A stretch of 64,000 bases of DNA from Heliopora coerulea. Taxonomy: Eukaryota > Cnidaria > Anthozoa > Scleralcyonacea > Helioporidae. A program made the position numbers and the translations under genes. Under the pieces are notes generated by a model, which did no database searches, had not been told where the DNA came from, and saw only the letters and a list, made by a program, of their open reading frames with translations. Positions 46,860 through 61,800 of the stretch are shown here, in pieces. The stretch lies in contig JASJOG010000062.1 of assembly GCA_030142905.1 (NCBI GenBank), forward strand, positions 1,416,001-1,480,000, in the 5' to 3' direction. Numbering within the stretch: position 1 is the first letter of the stretch; every line of letters starts with the position of its first letter.

Positions 46860-49708
46860 AAGTAAACAAAACAATAAACAGATGAATTACAATAAATAAA
46901 TAAACAAACAAACAAATGGTAAGTCTCTTTCGTCATCTCGGATTACGACGTTAAAACAGACCTTTGGGAGGCCATCGTGGCTAGCATTTGGAAATCTCGC
47001 TAGTATGGCTCAGTTCTCACTCGCCTCACTTATGTGATACATACATGGCGTTGGTAGGGCTCGATTGATAAGGATAACATCCAAGATAACCTACAATTAA
47101 AAAGTTAGTATGTCAAGAAATAAAACGTCCGAAGTCGGTATTATTTCACTGAGAGCAGTATAACGTTTTTGGATGGATCTTGAAGCTCAGAAAAGTGTCA
47201 TTTCATCGGTTTTCTTCATGAAAGCTTTCACAGTGGCTGTTAAACTGGTATGAGTTGGGATAGCCTAACTTGGGTTCCGGAAATCTTTCATTATTAGCTG
47301 TAAAAGACGACTTGGGAGACTTTTAGCTGTTTCCTCAGCCAAACCGAGCCAATCATTCAAAGAAGTCAGCCCAGTTAATGGAACCATCCCTGCTCATATA
47401 AAACATCACCTGAATGGTAGCAACGAATTTTAAGGAAATCACCGTCCCGACTCAGGAATCTTTTTAAGCATTACTGGCCCATTTTGAGAGGTTTGAATTG
47501 AACATTAAAACTTCTTCAGCCTTGTTGATATATCTGGTGGAGAAAACAAACAAAAATGTGCATATCTTTTGCAATTACACTTCGTATTTCATGGACCTAG
47601 CAAGTTAATCGTTACGAACTTTAACTTCATTATCATCAAATTTCAAGAATTGTAGCATGTCAGTCGTCGTTACTCTTTCAACTAAATGAAACCCTAAATC
47701 GTTACTTATACCGCATGGCAAGGCCTTTATTCTTGTGTTAAATTGCACACAGGCAAGAGGCATCTTGATCTTGATTGTCGATAGTTTGAAATCAAGTGGC
47801 TGCTATTTAAGTGATTTTGAATTTTATGATTTAATGACAAGTAAACTGGACCTTAGTATGCATAAAGGCCCTTTTACGTCAGCGATGTCGATGCAGTTTG
47901 GGCTGCGATGATGTAGCAGTTTTCGTCGCCGAACTGTGGTTTGAAATCGCTTGTGCGAACTACCAGCATCGAGGATTAGTTACTGTGGTTTGGGCGACTG
48001 TCGACAGATTCAACTTTTGTGGCAACTTTAACAGTGATTACACATGCAAAACTAATAATTGATTGACAATTTTGCTTTATAGATTTTTTTCTTTTGGACT
48101 CTTGTGTTGTTTCTCCTGAAATAAAATGAAGTCTGTTTCATGTCGGCTAAAATTAACTTTAAGTTAGGTTACACCAGAAAATTTAGGATAAATTCGAACA
48201 CGTTCGGAAAAATCAGTAAAATCGGTGTGAATCGCCATGAAATCGCCGATAGTTTGAATGATTACCAGTCGCAGTAAGGTGTGAGATGAAAAATCGGATT
48301 ACAAGTCGCCAATGTTAACGTACTTCAACAAATTTCGGTTCTTCGACAAGTTTATTTCGTGTTCCGTGATCCTGACATGTGAGAAAAGCCACGCGGCTGG
48401 CAAGCATTATTTGGCTTCGAAAACACCTGTCTCAACGAGCGGCCAAAATCAATAAGAAAAATATAGAGAATTGTTTATTCACACTCATTTGTGTTTATGC
48501 AAACGCACTTAAGGAGGACTAACAGAATATTTTCGTGGATTGGTTAAAACTGTGGACCGCTAGTCCTTATATGTCAGACAAAGCCTAGGGGCCAATGTTG
48601 GTTGGGTTAAACATTCGGTAGATTGGAATGTAGACCCATTAAATCCTAATTTGCACTTCCTGCGCCTTAGAATTGTTTATGTGCATTCTCAACCATAAAC
48701 CATGTTAAGCTGTCTACCTGAGAATCGTTAATTCAGTGAATATTTGCACTCTTTATGACGCTCAATTGATAATGACTGATCACGGCGCCTAATTCAATAA
48801 TGCGTACAAATAGTAAAAAAAAGAAATAGTGATATTCATTTATTTTGTGGACGAAGCCTCCAAATCTGTTGTTTTTTCCTTATCAAAATACTCGTTTACA
48901 CTTCATTCGTCCAAGTTTAAAAGATCATAATGCTTAATGACGAAAACAATAACCGTCAACCAGTAACCGTCAATTGTTTGCCATTAGTCTCTGAATTGGC
49001 ACATTTTGTTGATAGTTGACGCATTGTTTGTTCCAGTTGCTGGTCTCCGCTAAATGTCTGATGAGGATCCTTTTCGATTACCGCTTCCGCTTGATGAAAG
49101 TTCAAGGAGCTGTTTTTGATTTTGATAATATATTTCCATTTTTATCATTTTAATTTGCCAGTTTAAGAGTGAAGGCATGACCTTGAGGCACCTATTTGGA
49201 CCCTTTCATGGTTATACTATACCGAGTACCAACCTGGACATTAACCAACCAACTGAATAGGTGATCAATTTCTATTGAAAATGTCCCTGAATGGGCGCTG
49301 GAAACAACAAATTATATATCAACAGTGACAACTGTATGGCAGCCATCTGAAGGTTTCACTAAGAAATGGCATCCAAGCTGAACTCTTGCAAATACAAAAC
49401 CACTGTGACAGTGGGGAGAAAGACTAAAAAATGACATTGGTGGAAACCCATATTGGGTTTTTCTTATATCTAGTTAAAGAATGGAACCAAATATAGAGCC
49501 CCATAACAGGCCAAAATATTACACTGACATCAGGCTGAACATATAACGAGCACATGACCAATAGCCTGGAAACGAGACATGGCGCGAGTTCCAGTGTCGT
49601 TGCCATAAACAACAAATTTTAAATAGATGCTATAGATCTGGACATTGGTTTACTTTATATTTACCAGCTGTTCTTTCGAGTTTCCTCGCTTACTTTGCCT
49701 TTTTACAG
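46860..49708. other. Intergenic region upstream of NME7
   Basis: AT-rich. A GC-richer patch at 47880-48310 with repeated GCGATG/CAAATCGC-type words looks like an eroded MITE. No ORF of interest. The NME7 promoter must lie here or further upstream if a non-coding first exon exists. Confidence 0.4.
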
Positions 49709-49836
49709 GAAAGAATAGTGACATGGCAAGTTTTGACGAGAGATACGCATTTATTGCAGATTGGTATGATCCAAATGCAGCACTTACACGAAAGTATCAG
49801 TTCTTGTATTATCCCAAGGACAGTACAGTGGAAATG
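49709..49836 (+). CDS. NME7: NME7 first coding exon
   Basis: Acceptor cctttttacag, so a 5' non-coding exon is likely upstream. ATG at 49723; 38 codons to GAAATG|GTACAT, phase 0. MASFDERYAFIADWYDPNAA aligns with the human DM10 start. Confidence 0.92.
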
Positions 49837-52800
49837 GTACATCCGTATTTAATGTGTTAGCTTTAATTTTATTTAATTTCTTATCATAGTCAAGCTACTA
49901 TATTTTTTACGTATTCAGTGAAAGGTCTGAGGATCGGTTTGGTTATAATCAATGTATGGAAAAAGTTAGTGAGCAGAGAAGTCTTAAAAAGGTTGTCGTG
50001 ATGGGATCTTAACTCTGCATATCTTGGCACAATAACAAAGTAAAATTGAAGTGTTTGTTATAGCTAGGATGCTATTAGTGAATAGAGGAAGTAATAACCA
50101 TAAATAAAACAGCTAAATTCACGATTTACCGTAGTTGTTTAGTTTATTGTAGTTGTGTAGTTGTGATGACCTGCCATTGTACCATCTGGAGGCCAGAATA
50201 TAATACAGAGTTGGGCAGTTTTCAGTTTTTATGCGTGGCAAAGCTGTAAAAATTAAGTGTGTAAAACCTCACTCTAGGCATACTCTGGAGCACTAGTAAG
50301 TTGTAGAGCTTCAATTAGTAGAGTCCTAAGGTAGATATTCTCCAGCATTTTCAGTAAACTAGTTCAGTCATTCCAGTACTTTTTTGGGGGGGACTCTGTT
50401 TAGGCGTTATTGGATTCCATTTGTTCTTAGGAGTGCTAAAATTTTATGTTTATATTATAGGCCTTATTAATAAAAAAGAGGGTTGTCTGACTGATTGCAT
50501 GGAGAATTATAGTGTCAGATTAACAGGATTCTTTTTAATTCTATATTTAGTATGATATTAAAAATAGAAGGCTGTTTCTGAAGAGATCTAAATGTGATGG
50601 TGTACGACTCAATGATTTACATATTGGTGCTGTATTAAATATTCACTCACGGCAGGTAAATGTCACTCTCATTTGATTTATTTCAATGTCTCTTTTGATT
50701 ATGTGAGAAGCCACTACTGTCCTGTTTACTTCCAACAAATTACTCACACACTTGGTCACTCACATGGGGGGTTGGCTTACATTCCTTCTTAGGAGCAGGA
50801 AGTGGGTTAGGCATGTGGTACCTAATTTATTAATATGTTAATTCTAAACTGCTTGAAATTATAGTAGATTTTATGGATAAAATATGGGACAGTTGGGTCA
50901 TTTTTCCATTTGGGTTTTTAAAGCCTGTGAATTGGATTCCTCTATTGAACAAAATAAAAATTTTTAGTGATATATAATGTGGTAAGTTACCAGATGAAGA
51001 TGTATTTTCCATATCTCATGTTCAAACAGTACTGCTTTTATGTTCTACTGTTGTTTGCCTGCATGTAAATTATATTCTGCTTATGCAAATTAGCAGGCCT
51101 TAATTTTACTTACTTGTTTTGTTACTGTATTATTGTAAAAATATAAGTGTAAACAAAAACAAGTGAGAAAAAGTAAAATTAAAAAAAAAAAAACAAAACA
51201 GGTGCTAACACTCAAAAAAGATTTTTACAAGTGTTCTCAATGTTGACTGTCAGTAGAGAAGAGTATGGAGAGTAAAAGATTTAAATAATTAGTATATAAT
51301 ATTGAATATTTAATATTTCATTAAGTTAATTTAAATTATTATTTTTTGAAAAACAAGCAACAATGAACAAGTTCATTTATCAGAAAAATAATTTGTGAGC
51401 CCCAGACAAGGATTGAACGTGCACCCTTATGCAGTGGCTCAGCTAGAGGGGGAGCAGGGTTGTGCTTGCCCCCCCCTCCAATGGCTTTGCAGGGATATTT
51501 GTTGGAAAATCTTTGTCATCTATTGGAAATTTTGCATGTTGGGAAAGCTGTTGGTTGGAACAGAATTAATCTGTTTTTAGTTTGTTGTTAATATCTTTCT
51601 TCATCAGATGTTTCTCTCCTTAACTTTGTGAAACACCTTGCAGTTGTGTAACAAAATCCAGCATTAAGGTGTCAGATCTAATTATTACACAGCCAAAGAA
51701 AAAACCAGTTCTGTTCAACAGTAAAGCAATTTGATTCCTTCAGTTGTATTAGCTGTCAGCTCTTTCCTGGTTAAATTAGATACTGTAGTTGCCACTCACA
51801 AGCTGGGCAAGTCATGATGAGACACTGATCTTTTGAAGTCAGTTAAGTTCACTCAATGAACTCATGGAGTAGATTCTGAACAGCAAATTTGTAAATACTG
51901 TTTACTAATTCAGTAGGTAGTAATGGTAGGTAGAAGCATGACCCACTTCTTTCAATTTATTGTAAACAGACTAATAGGTGAGCAAAACAAGCCAACAGAT
52001 AATTTCATAGTTGGGTAAATGACTCGGCAAATGATTGATGAAAAAATACACAAATATTTGCACATGTCCATGTGGCCATGGCCATTTGTTGGAAAACTTG
52101 AGTGGTTACCCCTCAAGAAAATATCCTAGCTATGTCAGTGCCCTTCTGATGACTGGTGAAATGTTTGTAACCATTGAACTACTGAGACTCAGATGGTGAG
52201 CTAAGATGTAGGTTCAAGAAAAGTACTGCTAATGGCCAATACAGCAGCCATGATATGTTAATAATGATGTTGAGTGAGATATGATAAATATATTAATTCA
52301 ACAAACATGTATGTTGTTTGTAAGGGTAGCTGTGCACTTGACTCTGATAAAATATCACAAGAAACTATTGTGTTACATCCAATTGAATTTCAGGAATTCT
52401 TAGCATTTCATTGAAGTTCACACATAATTATTTAAAAAATGAAAACATCTAAAATCTTTCCAATACCTGTAAATTTACTGCCCTGATTGCAAGAAGGGGC
52501 CCAAAGAATTTTTATGGGTATGGCACTCGAGCATAAAATGTGGTTTTGTGATTGATCAGCAATGTCACCCCTTTCTTTCATGTAATTTTCAGCAAGTTTG
52601 TGTTTTTATCTAGTATGGGAAAATAACGTTTAGCTCACTAGTTCATTCATTTCCTTTGGTTCCTTTATTCTGCCTCAGACCCACTGCCATTCCCTGGGGT
52701 ATTAATATGTATCTCATCATGCACTTCATTACTGGCTCATCCCACTGACTGTTTGTTGATTAATGATAGAAATAGCAAATGATTTTCCTACTTCTCTATC

Positions 52801-55800
52801 TCATTAATTATTTTGCCAACTTTTTCTGCATTTCATTGGTCACCATGATTTTATACGACTTCTCGCATATAATCAATCATTTTGTTTTCATCTTTTGTTT
52901 TCCTCTGCTGAATGGGTATCACTTGAAATGTACAGTAAGGAGGGTTTGAAATAACGGCATGTAATGTGCATTTTGCACATGATTTTAGACTGAATAGGAA
53001 GAAGAGCATGTCACTTTTCAAAATAATATGCAGAAAAAATCGGAGGTTAACACAAACAGCCCAGTGATCGCGATACACACAAGTAGAAAATAAAACAAAT
53101 TCTGAAGTTGAGTGTCACCTTGACAAAAAAGATTACTGTATAAATCAAAAAAGCAGAAGTTGAATTGCCTAATGCCGTTTATAAATTGACATGCTTGTGT
53201 CAGAGGTGTGACACATGTACTTCGGATATCCTTTATATCCGCATGGATTATTTTTTATGTTATTGCATATTCGATCTATTCATCCGTCTAAAACGGTTAC
53301 AATACTAAAATAACTGCCAATCAAAATAATAGATGGATGTTACTATAACAAACATTTCCATAAGGATGGAGTCTCAAGTTGGTATGTGAAATTATTTTTT
53401 TGTCAGGTAAAATCAGTAAAAATGGATGTCAAATATGCAAAAAGTTCTGATGAATGTTAAACCACAGAGCTGCACAGAAAACTGAAAATCGCGGCTTCAG
53501 ATGCTGTTTTTTGTCATGGCCTCATAATCCGAAGGCTGTACAATTACGGTTGATACTGTGAAAAATGGAAAGAAACTCTTAATGCCGATTTACTCGCGCC
53601 CGATTGCGATGGCAAAGTTGTTAACTCGTTGCAATGCAAAAATACTTCGTTGTTGTTACCGTGGGAATAAGCTTTGTGTTTTGTTTTGTATTGATATAGT
53701 ATTTGGATTTTCAATTTTCATTTTTTGACTTAACCTAATTTGGACATTTTTTGACAGTTACATTATTTGAACCATGATAAAATTTAGACGCAAAATTCCA
53801 ACACGCAACAATAAGCCTTAAGTCACTGACACATCGTGCCACATTTCATGCAACGTTGCCGCTATTATTTGATGGCATAAACAACCGTGCCGTTTTAAGG
53901 CAGTTGAAAACATTAGAATGAGAGTCAGATAGTTGAATTATAATGAATCCTTTGAGATTTAAAAGATAAAGATACGACGGACTTATTTGAGGTCACGTAC
54001 AATAGCTGTAAATAAGATGCTGTCATTAATGTTCCTCCAACATGGCCGACATGAAACCAACCAATCTTATAAAGAGAATCTCAGGATACGCATAGAATCA
54101 GACTTTCATGGAGGTTACAGCAGATCTTCAGGGAATTCTTCAGGGTCCACGTCGGGTTAAGGATCTTACCGTTCTGTTTTTAGTGGATATACAAGGGGCT
54201 CGTTTACACGAATCTGGGTCGGTAGTCTATCCTGGTTAGGTCGTCAACCCAGGTCAACCCATCCCGTCGACGAATAATTTCCTGTAAACGTTTATGCGAT
54301 AGCCCGGTCAACCCTCTTTGCCGGGTAACCTTTTTGAAGACCCGGGTTGACCCAGGATGTCGTAGACGTGAAGATGTGAAATTTTATTCGAATCTTCATG
54401 TAAACACGGGTTGAATTGAACCGGGTTCTTGTAAAGTGGTGGTAGATGCATAAACCCGGGTTCCTTCTCTTTCCTAGAACACATGACCGCTAGCCCGGAT
54501 CAGCTGCTCCATCACCCCGGGTTGGGTGAACCAGCCTCGGATGGCTGGCAACCCGGGCTGACTCGGGTAGGCGACTAGCCCGAGTTCGCGCAAACAGGCT
54601 CTAGCATGTCATTGAAAAGCTTTTAACTGGCTTGATGAGACATGAACCAAAAAAATAACCCCTCCCCTTGCCTCTTGAAATTTCATCTCGTATTCAAAAA
54701 GCTAACGGTGAACTATGTTAACTGCGAGTGTGTCGAAACCCCCTGCAAGTTTGAGTCGGGTGGATTAGTGTGCAGAAAACGAAAAGAGATTGTGCGGGTG
54801 TAATGGTAGACGGGGCTGAACATACAACTCATACGATAACTTAAGTATTCGAAATATTGAAAAACAGTGATACGCTCTTGTAACTATAGTACGTTTATCT
54901 TCCAGGTAGCAAATTTTTGATTCAGATAAATCCTTGTTTACCGGTGACCCTCTTGAACACGCAACGGAGGATTCAGAAAAAGGAGCGAGATTATTTTTTA
55001 TTCTTGTCGACTAAAACATTTTTACTGTCCTTTAGCCAGTTATATGAACTTTTCAATGATGTAAAGTTTTGATGTATTTGAGTAACAGGCAGAAAGACAT
55101 GCAGTGATGGTTTTCCCCAAATTTATCCTGAAGGTCTACAGTAACCTTAAATTCCTGTTTCAGTGTGTTTTTCCCCCCGTTAAATTTGTACATTTTGAAA
55201 TATTTTTTGGTGAATCCATTTCAGCATCCAGTTCTCCACTGAAATTTTGCATCGTACGTTGGTGCCTTAACTCATTTTAAGGTATAAATACCGTCCAAAA
55301 ATGCCCTCTGAAAATAAGCATTCGATGAAAATAAAACGATAAAAAGGTCCTTTGTGCAAATATAAGCAAAGAGCTCATGTTCAGAAGTTTATGGCATGTT
55401 CAAAATTGCAGATGTTTAACAATTACTTGCCGGAGGCGAAGTTAATACTGTTGAATAATTCCGGAGGAGAAGTCGAGGGGGTTATTCAACAATATTCAGT
55501 GAGCCTGAGTCGAATAACTGTTTTAATATGATTACACAGGCAAGTTGGTTTAAAGTGCCTCCGTAACATTTATAAAGGTAGATACCATTTTGCCAAATGC
55601 AGTCACTGTAAATGATTATAGAGGTATCTGACGTAATTTTAGACCAATCATCACACGAGACTTGATAATCACCTATGTAATTACTGTCACTGATTTGGAC
55701 ACTTTTCTGTGGGCAATAATCAGAATAACAGGTGTTGGTAATCTTAATCTAATATTCTTTTCAATTTGTATCCTACATATAGTTAACCATCAAAGACTAT

Positions 55801-58800
55801 GCTGACCAGTTTACATCATCCCGTTTGAAGTCTCAAAATGAAAAGTAAGTTAAATGTGATGCTTTGAACATGCTTTGTTCTTTTATTTGTTCTGTTGCAG
55901 TAATTTGTTGTTGTACAACAATCATATGCAAGAATGGGTTGATGCTTTTCCTACGACATTGCTGCTGCATGATTGTCCCCGGTATTTACCGACTGACATG
56001 AACATTAACTGTAACAGTTGTTGTCGAGGGTCAGTGCATGCTGTTTCAAACTAATAAGTTTAACGTATGTTTTAGTGTTTTAGACATATTACTGTTAATT
56101 TTGAGTGCTGGCTGCATGGTCATTTTTTTTTAATTATTCATTGGTCATCTGGGTAATAAAATTATAATTTAGCGGAATTCTTAGTTTTCAGCTTTCAATC
56201 CGTTCTTAGACGAAAATATATCGACAGGGATACAAAAGTACTTTTTATAAAATTTTTGTGATCATGTGACGAAATAAATGATATATAGCATAAACTATAC
56301 GTAAACTTTTTGATTGCAATACATTTCCTTATGACTCCACCGAATTACAGACATTGCAAACTGAGCCAATGGAGGTTATAAAAAGGTTTGATGGATTATA
56401 GATGAACGTTCGTCGAGATCTAACCTCAGAAAAACGATTTCTGATCCCCAGCGGGGATCGGACCCGCAACCTTCTGACAACCGATGAGATGCCCTAACCA
56501 TTGAGCTATTGAGAGTAAAATGGTGAGCTCAGGTGCAAGCTAGACATATGTGCTTGCTAAGCGGTAGCCAGGATATGTTAATAATGATATTAATGCAATA
56601 TATTATGACCGGTCATCAGAAGGGTGCGGGTTCTTTCCCCGTCTGGGGTTCAGAAATCGTTTTTCTGAGGTTAGAGCTTGACAAACGTTATTCTATCCAA
56701 GATATCTCCAAGCTCCCAAATTTCCAACATATATCGCAAAAGGCTTAAATTATCCGGTAAATTTTGTCTAAGTTTTTCCCAAGCTTGCATTTTTTTGTAA
56801 ACGTTATGAAGCTGTCCAAATTGGACTAGTTTTTTATCTTGTTACTCAATAGTTTTGAGGTTAAACTTATTGCTATGAGGACAAAACACCCTAAACTATC
56901 CGATTTTCGGCCAGTTATTTTTTTCTCTATTCGGTTTATCAAGCATTTAGCCTGTTGCCAAAAAATACTATCCTATGTACCGTGACACAATGCCTTTCAA
57001 CACGTAACACCACTTTGTTTTCATTGAAGCCGTTCTTTTCATGGAAAGTACACCATCCAAAGGGAGCTAACTACCTACTTATTCTGTTCACCCAACTTTT
57101 CAACTTGTTGGCGAGATGAATTCTCAAATTCTCAAAGTAACTTGATGGGTTTTGGTCGGCAGTCATCGAAACACTTTTGTCTCTTTCGTTATCCTGACTC
57201 TGACTTCAACCCACACCTCTTCCTTTTTTCACTCATATTCCTATTGCCAGAGTGTGTCAATCTTTCAAGATTATTTTACTGCTGTGCCATCAAATGTGAA
57301 TATTTTCCTGCTTCAGCTATGAAAGAAGTAAATAATTTTCTTTCAGTGAAAAAAGAATTTAAATTCAGTAATGTTTTTCTAAGACTTAAATAAGAGATTT
57401 CTCAGTAATAATCGCAAATCGTGGAAACTTTAAACTAGCTAATTCATCGGAGACTACAAACAGTATTGACAAGTTTTAAAATCCCAATTTCAATTCCAAA
57501 CCGCGTAAACCTCGGTAAGCCAACACTATTATTTTACCTATGGTAGGCGAAACAATTGGCTGTAGATCTTTTCGTGAAATAGATTTTCTCTCCATCTTCT
57601 GTGACTAATTGATATGTGACATGTAGTGATCGCATGGTGGCGTAGCCATACTTCTGACCATGGCAGACGAGATAGGGTTTAAAGTAAAAGTTGGGAGGGA
57701 GCTCATTTCCCTTACAATGTTAATTATTGTCTAAGATCTTTTGGGCTAACTATATTTGACTTGGCTTTTGAGGTCGTCAAACATAGCTTTTGATTTGGAC
57801 TGAATGTAGTGGCGTAGCTATGGGAAGGGTTAGGGGGTTCAACCCACATACCAACAACAGATTAAAATTTTCAATTCAATAATGAGAACATGAGCATCGT
57901 CAGTTAGTATCACAATCTGTTCAACTCTAAATTGCGAGCGTGAAATTCATTAGTTTCACTTCTGTATATTAGTTTATAGTAATTTAAGATAACACGACAA
58001 ACATCGCCACGGCGAGTATGCTAAATTCAGTTACCTTGTGTCCGCCATTATTTGGCCTACCAACTTTAAGCCGTTTTGTTTCAGAAACCAAAGTCTTACC
58101 AGTAAATCCAAATTTTCAGCGGCGTTGAAAGTTTGCGGACGACGAGCTGTTAGTCAGATTGTCCTCCACTAAAGCAACTGTGCTGAAAATGAACTGGCTC
58201 TGTGTTGGGCAACTTCCGTGTCCGGCTGTTTATTTTCAAGCTCATTTGAGCGTAACTAAATTACTCAGGGATTGCTAACTGGCACCTATCGACGCCTTTG
58301 ATTTACACACGTGACTTGTTTTAGTTATAAGACCGCTTCTAATTACGTAAGTTGTTATAATTGAGCTGACAAGAGCTATTCGCTAAGAATTTAAGGAAAT
58401 TACTAAATCACATACAGGGCTTCTGTAAACTGCTGTCTGCATTCTGTTATAGATCCCTTGCAATGGTAAAACCAGATGCAATTGATGCAATAGGTAAGGA
58501 AGGGCTTTTAGTTATACTTGTCCTTATGTGCGGTGGGTTTCTACGATTGGTTTTTCTACAAATTATTTTCAGTATTGACTCCTTATGAACTGAGTCCGAG
58601 GTCTTTACGGGAAGTATTAGCGTCAGGTTTTCGTACAGACCAGGCGACGAAGGAGTGAGGTGTGCGCAGAAAGAAAAACAAACCTGAAGCAAGAACCTTC
58701 TTTACAGAACGAAAAGCCAAGGTCAATAAGTAACTTATTATACAGGTTTTGGTTCCTTATTTTATCACTTTAAACCTTTTTTTTTTATTTTGCGGGGTGG

Positions 58801-61800
58801 CTGTTTGGATCTACTTGCTCGTTTTTACCTCCGACTTCCTATTTTTCTAGTTTTCTGCTCAAAATCATCGAGGAATAGATTAAACTCTGTCATAAGCTGT
58901 TTGTTATTGTTAACCCTTCGTAAAACGTAGTGCTTGGAACTGGTTTGTTTGTGTTCAGATCAATAAGGAAATTCTCCCGACAAATTTTTCCGGTCTGTAC
59001 ACATAGTTTGTTGCGTGGCTAGACAGCCAATCAGCTTGCGTCATTTTGCGTACAGACCTGGTAACGAGCTCAGCGTTATAATTATTTGAATTGTAATACT
59101 ATAATTAAATTGACAATTCTATGAATTGAAATTCAATCAATAAATCACCATCGGAAGGGTTAGTCTCTCACAAGGGAAAAATTCGTCTGGGACCAATGTG
59201 CAGTAACATATTTTCACTCTTAGTTCAATGTGGGTAAAGACTTTGGCTACATTCACCGTCAGAACGCCGGAAGTAGCCTCGTATAAGTTGAAAGTCTCAA
59301 AATTTCCTTGGGTGTAGTCCCGGAACCTCAAGTTTAGCGCCAACAGGGACTTTAACCCTTGGATCGGGGTGCTTCTGTTGCTACCCCTGCATGGGTTGGG
59401 CAGTTCAAGAGACTAAAGCTTACCCAGGATTAGTCAAAATCTTGTGGACAAATTTTGGCGATACTGTTCAGGAAAGTTTAAATTTTTACGGACAGTTTTG
59501 GCTGAATTCAAAAATATTTTATACTTCTGAAACTTAAATCAGATTGGTCACCAAAGTGTTCAAAACTAAAAGGACGATGACTGATAATTTTAGATCAGTA
59601 CTGGTAATCTTTTGAACTGCCTAACCCACAACTGTCGAATTGAATGTCGACAACATTTTGCCACTGGTTTGTTTTGTGTTTTCAATTTTCCTGGCATATA
59701 AGATAAATGCATGACTTTTCTGTGTTGTTGCATTTTTTAGGTTTTATTATTGATACAATATACCAAAATGACTTTATCATCTGTAACATGAAGATGGTGT
59801 CTCTTTCCAGGTAAAAGTGTAAAACTAATGATAACTTACAGCAGGTATTAGTTAACTTTATTCTGGTACTAGAGGTCTTATATCTCACTAAAACAGACGC
59901 GCTGGGCCCCCAACTTTCTGATGGGGGATCATAATTTAAGATTTCATTAATCTTAAAATCGACTCAAAGTAATGGTCACTCACGATGACACGTTTCACTA
60001 TTCCTCGAACCACATACATGATTTTCATTAATTCAAAATACTAATGAGACCGCTAGTAGGATGTTATCCAAAGATTTCAAACGTATTTCCCTTTGATTAC
60101 TTTACATTGCTGCTAGAGGAGTGGTTTGACAACTCGGTACGTTTTCTAGTTCCAATCTAATGAACACATTTTTGGTTGACCTTTGCAGTCTGGTCTGAGG
60201 ATGATGAATATTCGAGCCTGAGGATTATTCTGAAATGGATCTGAGGCTCTTTACATCTTCACACGTAACCGTTTAATTTATCGTGAGAATTCGTCGCACA
60301 CATTGAAGATAGCTAAGATTCGAACGCTATTCCCACACAGTTAACTAGATAACACAACTAGATGAGTAACACCTAAATTAAGTTATGATTTCAAATTTGT
60401 CTTTGTTCAACGTATTTTTTTGGTTAACGTTACACCTTTAACAACGTAGACAAGGCTCGATTCCAGCTGATGTGGGATCCCATGTTCCTCCGCCTACCCG
60501 CTGGTTGGATCATTGGTCGGCCTGATTATTAATTTTGACAAATAGAAACGTAGCCTGCAAGATTTGACTGGCAACGTGGTCATTGGTAGATCGGGTCACA
60601 CTTTATAATGTTCATCGAAGATGATTTGAAATGATTGTTACTTGGGGTCGGCTTCCGTAAACTCAGTTTACTTTTTAGACGTTTTCTATCGTCTCCTTTT
60701 CCCCCAGCTTTTGACTCTACTCTTGCTTTCTTTCAATGTAGAAGAGAAGCAGAAGAATTTTATGGAGAGCATGTTGGAAAACCATTTTTTGAGTGCGTAT
60801 TGAAAATGAAGTATTCTTCAGTACTCAGTTTATCGTGTCTTTATACTTTGTTCTTGAAGAGGATAATTTAGTTCGGTCTTGCTTCCTGCAGCAACTTTGC
60901 ACACAACGATCAAGTAAAGTAAAAAGTTCCACCAGAGGCTTCGCTTTACGATCGTCCGTTAGGAATGCTTGACCTATCCTTGTGACGTATTTACATTTGA
61001 AGTAGCGTTGAAAACATGAAAACTAACTATTTTTTATTCAAACGATTACAACAACGGTAACACAGTACAGTCGTGAGTTATTGTTCAGCGGGATGTCATC
61101 GGTCCAAAATTTTAAGGGCAAAAGATCCTCCCTCAGGTTGAAACCTAGATAACCTATCTGTCTAATATTTTTGCTTACTGTTAGTACCCCTTTTTATATA
61201 GGGGGTTGATTTCATTTATTACTTCAGGACCTGTTTTGGCCATGGAGTTGAAAGGATCAAACGCAGTGACTCGTTGGAGATCCTTGATAGGTACAAGTAT
61301 ACTGTAACGTTAATGTTGCATGATCCATACACTTCTTTATTTTTATAAAACACTTCAAACAAAATATTAAAACTGAGCTGCATAGAATTGAGAAAGAAGA
61401 TGTTTGGTTGATATTTGGAGTACCTTAGATTATTCTTCAAAACTGGAAAGAGAATGCAAACGGCTTCTTAGTCGGCTTTACCGTCTCTGAAGTGTTTTGC
61501 TTTGTATTTAACCCAGCCAAAGAAATTTGTATTAATATAGTTCTCCCTTCTTTTACTTCTCAAACACGTGGAAGAATCTCTCAAAAACTAAACAGAGTGG
61601 TAGTCATTTTATACTCACATACTTTAGTTATTATGTTTTTAGGGCCAACAGATTCCTTAACAGCAAGAAGAGAAGCCCCAAGTTCCCTTCGAGCAAGATT
61701 TGGCACAGGTACTTCAAACATTAAGATACGAAATGTCAAATTAGAATAAAAAATAAAGTTAATTTTCATTAAAACGTCCTTGCTTTTTCGTTCATTTCCA

